Translations under genes and position numbers: made by a program | In this document: piece after piece, positions 8,766 through 15,466 of the stretch | Layout: every line of letters starts with the position of its first letter | Numbering within the stretch: position 1 is the stretch's first letter | Source: Fragilaria crotonensis | Taxonomy: Eukaryota; Bacillariophyta; Fragilariophyceae; Fragilariales; Fragilariaceae | Assembly: GCA_022925895.1 (NCBI GenBank) | Contig: JAKSYS010000862.1 | Coordinates: 1-15,466, forward strand | Direction of reading: 5' to 3' | Length of the DNA stretch: 15,466 nt | Notes under the pieces: generated by a model | What the model saw: only the letters and a program-made list of their open reading frames with translations | Told to the model about the DNA's origin: nothing | The model's database searches: none

Positions 8766-11117
8766 TCAGTTGGAATTTCGAGGAATGAGATTCAACACTT
8801 GCTGGGCGGCATCCGTGATTCGTGTCCCGGGACCAAAGATAGCACTGCAGCATTGCGCCTGGTGCAATAGAAAGTCGTAGTCTTGTGGCGGAATGACTCC
8901 ACCTGCCACAACAACAATGTGGTTGGCACCTGCCTTGGCAAGCTCCTCCTTCAATGCTGGCAGCAATGTTTTGTGGCCCGCAGCTTGAGAGGAGATGCCA
9001 ATCACGTGTACGTCAGAGTCTAGCGCCTGGAGCATCACTTCCGCTGGAGTTTGAAAGAGCGGACCGACATCAACATCAAATCCCAAGTCTGAAAAGCCGC
9101 TTGCAATGACCTTGGCTCCTCTATCATGACCGTCCTGGCCCATCTTAGCAACCAGAATTCGTGGTCTCCGACCTTCTGTCCGTTCAAAATCTTCCACGTT
9201 CTTGAGGATCTCATTATACTCATCAATGCCATCCTGCTTGCTTCCTCCAGTGAATGAAGAATGGTAGGCTCCTTGCACAACTGACGAAGAAGGAACATGT
9301 CGACCCCAAGCATTCTCCATGGCCAGCGACATCTCCCCGAGGGTACACCTAGCGGCAGCAGCTTGAATGCAAAGGTTCATAAGATTATTGTGATCATCAC
9401 CACGGCTGGTACTCGTTGTCATTCGCGCGGTGGCTTCAATTTTGGCCAATATGTCTTGCACTTTGACTTCATCACGAGTAGCTTTGATGGCATTCAAGCG
9501 TTTGATTTGGCCATCTCGAACAGCGGAATTGTCAATCTGGAGGACAGCGGTCATTTCATCTTTCTCTTGTTCACCTGTCAGGCGATATTTGTTGACTCCA
9601 ACCACTGTCTCTTGACCAGAATCAATTCGGCCTTGCTTCTTTGTTGCACTCTCCTCCACTCTTAGTTTGGCCAAGCCGGAATGAATGTATTTTGTCATTC
9701 CGCCCATCTCCTCTACTTCTTTAATGATTTCCATGGCCTTGTCAGCAATCTCATTTGTCAAGCTCTCCATCATGTAGCTACCAGCCCAGGGGTCAGCTAC
9801 CTCGCAAATACCCGTCTCTTCTTGAAGAATTAATTGCGTGTTGCGAGCAACTCGAGCAGTTTGGACAGTCGGCAGACCGACCGCTTCATCATACGAGTTG
9901 GTGTGCAAACTTTGAGTACCGCCTTGCACAGCCGCCAATGCTTCAATGGTGGTTCGAATGATGTTGTTCATGGGTTGAGCTTCCGTAAGTGTGTAACCTG
10001 ACGTTTGGCAATGAGTTCGAAGCAAAAGAGACTTTTGACTTTTGGGAGCAAACTCCGCTTCGACCATTGTCGCCCAAACGCGACGCGCAGCCCTCATTTT
10101 TGCAATTTCCATGTAGTAATTCATTCCGATACCCCAGAAGAATGATAGGCGAGGTGCAACATCGTCTACTTGAAGCCCCGCTTCGTTGACGGCAGTGCGG
10201 ATGTACTCTAGCCCATCAGCAATTGTGAATGCCATCTCCAGCGCTGCATCCGCGCCTGCTTCTTGCATGTGATATCCACTAATTGAGATCGAGTTGAACT
10301 TCGGCATATGCACCGCAGTAAATCCCATAATGTCAGCAATAATGCGCTTGACGCTAGGCTCCGGTGGGTAAATGTAGGTGTTCCGCACCATGAATTCCTT
10401 GAGAATATCGTTTTGAATCGTTCCATGTAGTGATTTCATGACATCTGCTGCGCTCAAGGATGGGCTTTGCTCCAGTGCTGTTTGAACATACATAGCCATG
10501 ATCGGCAAGACAGCGCCATTCATGGTCATGCTGACGCTGACCTTGGTGAGGTCAATGCCATCAAAGAGAATCTTCATATCTTCCACCGAATCTATGGCGA
10601 CACCTGCCATTCCGACGTCTCCGACGACACGCTCATGGTCGCTGTCATAGCCCCGGTGCGTAGGCAAATCAAATGCCACAGACAAGCCCTGTTGGCCGGC
10701 GGCCAAGTTTGCTCGATAAAATGCATTTGATTCTTCGGCTGTGGAAAATCCAGCATACTGTCGGACAGTCCAGGGTCGGTAGGTATACATGGTGGCGTAT
10801 GGGCCACGGGTGTATGGAAATACTCCAGGCATTTCTGGGTTGTCGGATTCTAGATCGTAGTAGACTGGCTGTATCGCAATGCCTTCTGGGGTAACTCGTT
10901 CTGTTCGCAGTGAATCTACGGAGACTTTGGAGTTAGACAGTTCCTTCGCAGCTAGCTTCTCCCATTGTTCGACGGAAGGAGGCTTCGTGTACGCGTGGTC
11001 AGTCAAAGTAGAAAGGAATCTTGTCGATGATAATGGTAGAACCAAGGCTGTCCGACTGACCCGCTGAAACACTGGTTTCGTCAAGAGAGAAAGCCTTATC
11101 ATCTTTGCTCTCTGCAT
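8766..11117 (-). CDS. MUT: Methylmalonyl-CoA mutase, mitochondrial, adenosylcobalamin-dependent
   Basis: Catalyses the interconversion of (R)-methylmalonyl-CoA and succinyl-CoA, the last step of propionate, odd-chain fatty acid and branched amino acid breakdown, using adenosylcobalamin. It is an intact 783-residue single exon from the ATG at 11117; the open frame extends upstream only to a TTG. Residues 1 to about 45 are basic and Ser/Leu-rich ([20 protein letters not shown]), typical of a mitochondrial presequence. The TIM-barrel substrate domain follows, with [72 protein letters not shown] and [20 protein letters not shown]. The C-terminal B12-binding domain carries the D-x-H-x-x-G motif as DGHDRG (Asp-662, His-664, the lower axial cobalt ligand, and Gly-667), then the S-x-L/VVAGG-type loops. 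The length is close to human MUT (750). Its domain plan is the single-polypeptide type, not split alpha/beta or sbm-like subunits. No frame problems are seen, unlike several neighbours. Confidence 0.97.
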   Translation of the reverse strand: MQRAKMIRLSLLTKPVFQRVSRTALVLPLSSTRFLSTLTDHAYTKPPSVEQWEKLAAKELSNSKVSVDSLRTERVTPEGIAIQPVYYDLESDNPEMPGVFPYTRGPYATMYTYRPWTVRQYAGFSTAEESNAFYRANLAAGQQGLSVAFDLPTHRGYDSDHERVVGDVGMAGVAIDSVEDMKILFDGIDLTKVSVSMTMNGAVLPIMAMYVQTALEQSPSLSAADVMKSLHGTIQNDILKEFMVRNTYIYPPEPSVKRIIADIMGFTAVHMPKFNSISISGYHMQEAGADAALEMAFTIADGLEYIRTAVNEAGLQVDDVAPRLSFFWGIGMNYYMEIAKMRAARRVWATMVEAEFAPKSQKSLLLRTHCQTSGYTLTEAQPMNNIIRTTIEALAAVQGGTQSLHTNSYDEAVGLPTVQTARVARNTQLILQEETGICEVADPWAGSYMMESLTNEIADKAMEIIKEVEEMGGMTKYIHSGLAKLRVEESATKKQGRIDSGQETVVGVNKYRLTGEQEKDEMTAVLQIDNSAVRDGQIKRLNAIKATRDEVKVQDILAKIEATARMTTSTSRGDDHNNLMNLCIQAAAARCTLGEMSLAMENAWGRHVPSSSVVQGAYHSSFTGGSKQDGIDEYNEILKNVEDFERTEGRRPRILVAKMGQDGHDRGAKVIASGFSDLGFDVDVGPLFQTPAEVMLQALDSDVHVIGISSQAAGHKTLLPALKEELAKAGANHIVVVAGGVIPPQDYDFLLHQAQCCSAIFGPGTRITDAAQQVLNLIPRNSN

Positions 11118-11640
11118 GAGGATACGGGTTCGGATCAAGGTGTTCTTCTCGGTGCGTTGCGATTTTTATGAGTTGGTTCGCGAATGTGAATTCTTTTCGT
11201 GAAAATGATAGAGCGAGAGAGAATGCAGTCTAATGTTGTGTTGGAAGCACGGGTTCGCAAAGGAAACCAAAATGCGAACACTGAGAATGGAGATCTTCGA
11301 TCTCGTTTCACGCATAGGGGGAAGATCCTCAATACGGTACTCAGAGATTGAACTGAGCGCTGACCAGAAATCAGCGTACCCGTACTCAATCCGCTAGTAG
11401 ACGGTATGGAATGTGATACAGTACTCCAGTAACAGTTGGTTGGGGCTTCTCTCGAGTGTACAAGTACTCGGGCGAGTAGCAGGTACTTGTACTGTGTACT
11501 GGTACACGAGATAAAATTCTCTTCGAAAAAAAGTGAAGAAAAACAAAAGGGGAGCTGGTTAATATGTACCCTTTCTCTTTGCACTATACATATGCTGGTG
11601 TATGATAAGCTCTAGAGTGGTGGTTTGTGGTGATGGGTGA
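11118..11640. promoter_or_regulatory. Upstream region of the mutase gene with GTAC motif cluster
   Basis: This is the 5' flank of the minus-strand mutase gene and has no credible gene. GTAC elements concentrate at 11337-11345, 11420-11430 and especially 11458-11505, which contains GTACAAGTACTCG, AGGTACTTGTACTGTGTACT and GGTACAC. Placing the promoter here follows from orientation; no TATA box or initiator was identified. Confidence 0.45.
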
Positions 11641-12122
11641 TATTCCGAGAGTACTCTTACGCCAATGCTATTATATTCTTGAGTCGAATAGTACAACATG
11701 CTACAGGCTCCACTGTGCCTGAAACCCTGCTGGCAGCAGACATCAATATGACCACCCTATCGCCTGTGAGGTCTCTGAATGCCAGGTACTATACTGCTAG
11801 ATATGCTTATCACCAATTGGCAAGTAGCATCCACGTCCGCACTACGCACAACACACTCGCTAGGCGATCAACTATTGAGAGCGGTCCGTATCTAGATGTT
11901 GCAGTCAGGCATGACGCAATAGCTACAACAAGTGGCAGCTTCAAATATCGTCTGGATTGAACGTTTCCGCATCGTTTCCTACGGACAGCATTGCATTTGA
12001 AGGAGCTTGCCGAAGCGTATCTATTTCTTCACATTGAAGGAACTTGCTTGACCCAAATGATGAGTTGCCCTTTATAAGAGAAACCAAATAGTATTGCATT
12101 TGAAGCGTATGCTACCGCTTAT
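11641..12122. other. Intergenic stretch, no gene seen
   Basis: A 107-codon plus-strand open frame (to 11960) lacks an ATG at its first codon and any recognisable content, so it is not called. Short near-repeats occur near the right end: TTGAAGGAGCTTGC at 11997-12010 and TTGAAGGAACTTGC at 12034-12047. Confidence 0.4.
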
Positions 12123-12795
12123 TTATTTCTTGATGTAGAATCCATTGGGCAAGTCATATCCCTCCTCCAAGTCATGCCGTTGTCCTTCGTAAAAAATCCT
12201 CACACGCACTAGCATTTCAACTTCCGCATCGTATTTTGGCGCAAGTCGCACCATATTTAACCCCACGACCACCGTAGCGAGGAAGTATAACAAGTACAGA
12301 TTGAGCAGCAGCTTCGTCGAGACAGGAGCTGATATCGAAAGCGAGGATTCCAGTCTCCAGAATGATACTGCCAACAACGCACCACCAAGAGCCATGCTTG
12401 GGATTGCCATTTGTAACCCAACGAGTGCAAAATACACGATACTGATGAGATAGTAACAAGCTTCGAGAGGCAATGCGGCGCATGTGACAAACTGACAAGC
12501 ATTGTTGAAAATGGACTCGTGAGCATTCCCAGCGATCCGAGACCCAAGATAACGCCCTTCAAAATACAGGGACAAGATTACCTAAAGCTTCGTCTGAATT
12601 CCATTTGGACCAGATTCAAATGGAACCATGCGACCGGCATCGCCCAGCCAGGCCTGGCCAGCACCGGAGATATCCAATCGGAGAAAGCGGGTCGAAGAAT
12701 TCCTTGATCATAAGGAAAGTGCCAACGGAGCCGAGAACGACTATAAGGAAGGTGGATAACCACCAGGAGGTGAGTGACATGGTGGCGGATCGCAT
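12123..12795 (-). CDS. Putative small integral membrane protein, unrecognised; 5' half frame-disrupted
   Basis: The 3' part (12575-12123, stop TAA at 12125-12123) reads openly for 150 codons. It has Gly-Arg-Tyr and Asn-rich residues, then three or so hydrophobic segments (around ACYYLISIVYFALVGLQMAI, SMALGGALLAVSF and LLLNLYLLYFLATVVVGLN), then a charged tail ending NGFYIKK. There is no ATG at its left edge. Upstream, an ATG at 12795 (or 12780) starts a reading with a strong hydrophobic helix (WWLSTFLIVVLGSVGTFLMI) followed by KEFFDPLSPIGY. Between them, about 12675-12585, the most protein-like reading is SGAGQAWLGDAGRMVPFESG in the same frame as the 3' part, but it meets a TAG at 12584-12582. 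A weak-donor intron (GTTCCA, phase 1, ending TTTTGAAG at 12557) would link the ATG frame to GRYLGSRIAG. A small indel is equally possible. I do not recognise the family. The protein is probably multi-span; its location is unknown. Confidence 0.5.
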
Positions 12796-13455
12796 TATTA
12801 AATAGGGTTGGCTTGATATGGATGGCGAATGTATGAAGATGAACAGAAAGCACGTGATTGTACTCGGACGACACAAAAGTAGGAACTCATCCGATGCCCA
12901 ATGACAGCATTGAAGTCGAACTGAAGAATCAGGGACATGAGCAGCTCTCGCTCCAGTCTACAAGTACTGGAGTATTAATCGTACAGCTGAGTACGTTGTA
13001 CTGGTTTTGTGCGAGCCCTCGAGTGCCGGTTAACATTGAGGCACACCGGTCTCCGGGGAGGTCCGGTAAAATGACGTTTCTTCTCGTAGCTTCTGCATGC
13101 AATAAATACCAAGCAGAGGTGCGTGGCCGGACCTTTCGTGTAGTCAGTCACTACTTAGTACCAGTAGTAGAGTAGACTCGAGAATACTCGTAATCCAGAG
13201 AATTCACTATACAGTACTGTACATGGAATACTACATGGAACGACAACACGCATTACGAAGAAACAAATCATTTATCTTGGAAGCACGATGTCAGTTGAGG
13301 TTCACCTGTATGCGAGAAAAAGCATTTCGGGCAACGGGTGACAATATCAAGCTGTACCTAAAAGTGAGAATACTTCACATTGCAATCGAATCCATTGCCT
13401 TCCATAATATGTGTCCTGTTTGAAAGAAGAAAAGAGGTCGTAATGACGATCAGTG
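12796..13455. other. Intergenic stretch with GTAC motifs, no gene seen
   Basis: Contains GTAC-type motifs at 12958-12975 (CTACAAGTACTGGAGTA), 12991-13000, 13156-13190 (AGTACCAGTAGTAGAGTAGA, CTCGAGAATACTCG) and 13212-13223 (CAGTACTGTACA). Open frames of 60-105 codons show no recognisable content. It probably holds the promoter of the minus-strand membrane-protein gene on the left and the H2A 3' end on the right. Confidence 0.45.
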
Positions 13456-13456
13456 C

Positions 13457-13466
13457 GACTTTGTTG
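13457..13466 (-). promoter_or_regulatory. Shared decamer downstream of the H2A stem-loop
   Basis: CAACAAAGTC on the minus strand, 8 nt past the 3' side of the H2A stem-loop. The identical decamer sits at the matching place after the H2B stem-loop. The position matches that of the purine-rich histone downstream element that pairs with U7 snRNA in animals. That equivalence is inference. Confidence 0.45.
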
Positions 13467-13474
13467 TTTTGGGT

Positions 13475-13490
13475 GGATTTTGTAAAATCC
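13475..13490 (-). promoter_or_regulatory. Histone-type 3' stem-loop of the H2A mRNA
   Basis: Reads GGATTTTACAAAATCC on the minus strand: a 6-bp stem GGATTT/AAATCC with loop TACA, preceded by AACAACC and followed by ACCC. It lies 50 nt past the H2A stop. Animal replication-dependent histone mRNAs end in a GG-starting 6-bp stem with a 4-nt loop followed by ACCC, bound by SLBP. Stem, loop size, flank and distance all fit. Confidence 0.8.
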
Positions 13491-13540
13491 GGTTGTTGGC
13501 GAGGGAGTGTTTCCCTCAGTTGAGGCGCTGAATAATGAAT

Positions 13541-13912
13541 TTATTTGGCGCTCTTTTTTGGAAGAAGGACAGCGTGGATGTTTGGCAAGACACCACCAGA
13601 CGCGATAGTGACTCCTCCAAGAAGCTTGTTGAGCTCCTCGTCGTTCTTGATGGCGAGGGTAAGGTGACGTGGCACGATACGGCTCTTCTTGTTATCACGG
13701 GCGGCATTTCCGGCGAGTTCGAGGATCTCGGCACAGAGGTACTCGAGGACAGCGGTAAGCAACGGGGGCGCCGGCACCCATTCGAGTGGCATACTTTCCT
13801 TGACGAAGGTAACGCCCGATACGACCGACTGGGAACTGAAGACCAGCCTTGGAGGAAGCAGTGGTGGACTTCTTCTCACCACGGCCTCCTTACCCTTTCC
13901 TTTTCCTGACAT
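13541..13912 (-). CDS. H2A: Histone H2A (canonical type), with two compensating frame disruptions
   Basis: Core histone of the H2A-H2B dimer. The open frame from the ATG at 13912 gives 123 residues. It begins MSGKGKGK and ends with a perfect H2A second half: [69 protein letters not shown]. It is canonical H2A, since the C-terminus lacks the SQ-acidic motif of H2A.X and H2A.Z-specific residues. Between about 13889 and 13763 the in-frame residues are nonsense. The neighbouring frame there encodes the expected sequence ([43 protein letters not shown]). One base appears missing near 13889-13891, and a second shift near 13760-13763 (two bases missing or one extra) restores the frame. As written, about 43 codons including the L1 region would be scrambled, and the product would not fold as a histone. 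It is divergently paired with H2B and has a histone 3' stem-loop. Confidence 0.93.
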   Translation of the reverse strand: MSGKGKGKEAVVRRSPPLLPPRLVFSSQSVVSGVTFVKESMPLEWVPAPPLLTAVLEYLCAEILELAGNAARDNKKSRIVPRHLTLAIKNDEELNKLLGGVTIASGGVLPNIHAVLLPKKSAK

Positions 13913-14200
13913 GATTGCTTTGTAGTTGTTATGAGTGAAGCGGAATTGCTTTTTGTGAGCTTCCAATGGAAGTCTGCGTTGCAGCTTGATTCGAAAATGT
14001 TTGACATGCGCGCGCTCGATAGATTTAGCTCTGTACAAAGATGGAGTGTCTGTCTCCATCCGTTTTGATTGCTCGTTCAGAATGGCGCGGCGTAGGAATG
14101 TACCTACCAACTTTCGTAGACCGCTTGTACGTACCGCCTATTGTTTCCTCTCCTCTTATCGAAGCTCACAAAACTCGATCGAGATTTCTTTATCGCAACC
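13913..14200. promoter_or_regulatory. Divergent H2A-H2B promoter (288 bp)
   Basis: The two histone start codons face away from each other across this spacer, so one region must drive both, a common arrangement for core histone pairs. Visible symmetric elements are GATGGAG-7 nt-CTCCATC at 14040-14060, near the middle, and GTAGG-6 nt-CCTAC around 14091-14106. No TATA box is evident. A role for these dyads in co-regulation is inference. Confidence 0.6.
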
Positions 14201-14621
14201 ATGGCCAAGACACCTTCCAAGCAATCTGCCAAGGCCCCTAAGAAGGCCTCGACTTCCACCAAGTCTAAGAAGCGTACCGAGACCTACTCTTCTTACATCT
14301 ACAAGGTTCTCAAGCAGGTCCACCCCGATACCGGTATCTCCAAGAAGGGCATGTCCATCATGAACTCCTTCATTAACGACATCTTCGAGCGTATCGCCAC
14401 TGAGGCTGGAAAGTTGGCAACCTACAACAAGAAGGCTACCCTGTAAGTTTGATGAACATGACGAAACGTTTCCTCGCCGTAACCACGATCTCACCTTACC
14501 ACTCAAATACAGTTCCAGCAGAGAGATTCAGACTGCCGTTCGCCTCATGCTCCCTGGTGAGCTCGCCAAGCATGCCGTCAGTGAGGGAACCAAGGCCGTC
14601 ACCAAATTCTCCTCTGCTTAA
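14201..14621 (+). CDS. H2B: Histone H2B
   Basis: Core histone pairing with H2A. Exon 1 is 14201-14442, exon 2 is 14513-14621, giving 116 residues. The Lys/Ser/Ala-rich tail ([20 protein letters not shown]) is followed by the histone fold: [80 protein letters not shown], and the end [12 protein letters not shown]. The lysine in AVTKFSS (Lys-112) corresponds to the ubiquitinated lysine of other eukaryotes. The ATG sits in a favourable context (CAACCATGG). The frame is intact once the intron is removed, unlike the H2A partner. Confidence 0.97.
14443..14512 (+). other. Intron of the H2B gene (70 nt, phase 2)
   Basis: Donor GTAAGT follows ACCCT. The acceptor ends CAAATACAG at 14512. Splicing makes a CTT Leu codon and joins KKATL to SSREIQTAV, the conserved H2B order. 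An intron in a gene that also carries a histone-type stem-loop is unusual by animal standards. Confidence 0.92.
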
Positions 14622-14667
14622 GCAGCATCAACGAGAAGAAGCATTCATTGTATGCTCGCAAACAACC

Positions 14668-14683
14668 GGATTTTTCAAAATCC
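14668..14683 (+). promoter_or_regulatory. Histone-type 3' stem-loop of the H2B mRNA
   Basis: Reads GGATTTTTCAAAATCC: stem GGATTT/AAATCC, loop TTCA, preceded by AACAACC and followed by ACCCC. It begins 47 nt past the H2B stop. It differs from the H2A copy at one loop base, and the match extends upstream through a shared CTCGC. The stem and its spacing are those of the SLBP-bound histone element. Confidence 0.82.
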
Positions 14684-14690
14684 ACCCCAT

Positions 14691-14700
14691 CAACAAAGTC
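14691..14700 (+). promoter_or_regulatory. Shared decamer downstream of the H2B stem-loop
   Basis: CAACAAAGTC, 7 nt past the stem, identical to the decamer after the H2A stem-loop although the spacer bases between stem and decamer differ. It is a candidate histone downstream element; function is inferred only from position and identity. Confidence 0.45.
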
Positions 14701-15466
14701 ACCGCAGTCATCACTTTTCTCCATTGTTCCAATGCTTGGAACCAACTTTGTAATAGAAGTAGTTCAATCGAGAGGCTTTGTCGACAAATAATGGTATCCT
14801 TTATTACAGGGCACTACTGAGTACGCCTAGTACGCAACGAAGTTGAAACTGTGCGCTTGCTTTTCCCTTTTCGAGGAGAGATGATTATCTCAATCATGGG
14901 GAATTTTGTTGTTAACCAATAACATAGGCCATGCACGTTGTTTTTCCTTTTTTGTGGTCGTTCCTCCCTTAGTCGAGCAAGTCAATGGCGGATGGCGGGT
15001 GACAAATGTGCCTGTTCCAGTCCCACCTCAACAAATTCGCGAACGGTAATCCTCTGTTGTGAGATGGCGAAAAGTTGACGGGCCTGTAAGACCGTGGTGC
15101 CTAGAGCTGGGTGTTCGTGTTGGGAGCACGGACTCATTGCATTGTTTGTACCCTGGTAGTGCAGTATGGAAGGAGACTCCGCGCTTTGTGTATCTAACGA
15201 TCATGCATTAGAAGTGTTCGTACAAGCGAGAAAGAGGTACATACCAGGGTTTGATAAAAGGTTACCACCGCTACCGGAGGTATTATACTGCAGGTTTTAT
15301 ACCGTACCAATACCTCTCTCCAGCAGCCTGCAGTGTCCGACCACCAGGTCGTCAGACGTTGGAATATCCCACCACCGGAATGAGGGCAATACACTGACAA
15401 GTAAGCGTCACCCTGTGGTAGCCATATACCAAGTTTGTCCGGTGATATTTTCAAACCCAGTACTTG
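14701..15466. other. Intergenic stretch to the window edge, no gene seen
   Basis: Contains the flank downstream of H2B and isolated GTAC motifs (14820-14834, 15236-15242, 15458-15463). An 86-codon minus-strand open frame at 15194-15454 has no recognisable content and is not called. No tRNA or other RNA gene was recognised. Confidence 0.4.

Noticed and set aside
11135-11584. 149-codon minus-strand frame upstream of the mutase
   Set aside because: It covers the GTAC-rich promoter region, has no homology I recognise, and stops before the mutase ATG in a different frame.
11637-11960. 107-codon plus-strand open frame
   Set aside because: No ATG at its first codon, no recognisable motif, and an odd composition for a protein.
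13870-13912. A 19-nt intron starting GTAAGG after MSGKGKG in H2A
   Set aside because: It is far below any workable intron size and would remove residues that the neighbouring frame supplies (GGRGEK).
14990-15060. Possible tRNA-like B-box (TGTTCCAGTCCCAC)
   Set aside because: No matching A-box, acceptor stem or cloverleaf could be formed around it.
15194-15454. 86-codon minus-strand open frame near the window edge
   Set aside because: No recognised domain or supporting context; chance length.

Overview
This is a nuclear window from a unicellular alga, most likely a pennate diatom close to Phaeodactylum tricornutum. The evidence is short spliceosomal GT-AG introns (70-85 nt), a plastid-targeting presequence with a diatom-style 'signal peptide then Phe' junction, compact convergent and divergent gene spacing, a decayed transposon-like gene that resembles a family I remember from diatom genomes, and GTAC-rich palindromes between genes. 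The species call is inference; no search was run.

Layout. 343-1794 (+): AP-1 clathrin adaptor mu subunit, two exons. It ends 186 bp from the end of a convergent gene. 1981-4584 (-): plastid-targeted K+/H+ antiporter (KEA/Kef type, CPA2 exchanger plus KTN domain), whose targeting presequence lies on its own exon. 4585-8765: a long stretch without an intact gene, holding GTAC palindromes, a 188-bp-offset duplication, a decayed transposase-like gene (about 6894-8148) and a 37-bp direct repeat. 8766-11117 (-): intact single-exon mitochondrial methylmalonyl-CoA mutase. 11118-12122: its upstream region, no gene seen. 12123-12795 (-): an unrecognised small membrane protein whose 5' half cannot be read in one frame. 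13541-13912 (-) and 14201-14621 (+): a divergent histone H2A/H2B pair sharing a 288-bp promoter. 14701-15466: no gene seen.

Two observations stand out. First, both histone genes carry, 47-50 nt past their stop codons, a near-identical 6-bp stem / 4-nt loop followed by ACCC. This is the architecture of the metazoan replication-dependent histone mRNA stem-loop. A shared decamer (CAACAAAGTC) follows a few bases later. Second, strongly conserved proteins are broken by small indels in the AP-1 mu, KEA and H2A genes, and probably in the membrane-protein gene, while the mutase and H2B are clean. In H2A, two compensating shifts scramble about 43 codons of the histone fold. The simplest explanation is base-level assembly error, but mutation is not excluded.

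The genes do not form one pathway. They are neighbours in a gene-dense genome: vesicle traffic, plastid ion homeostasis, mitochondrial propionate metabolism (B12-dependent) and chromatin.
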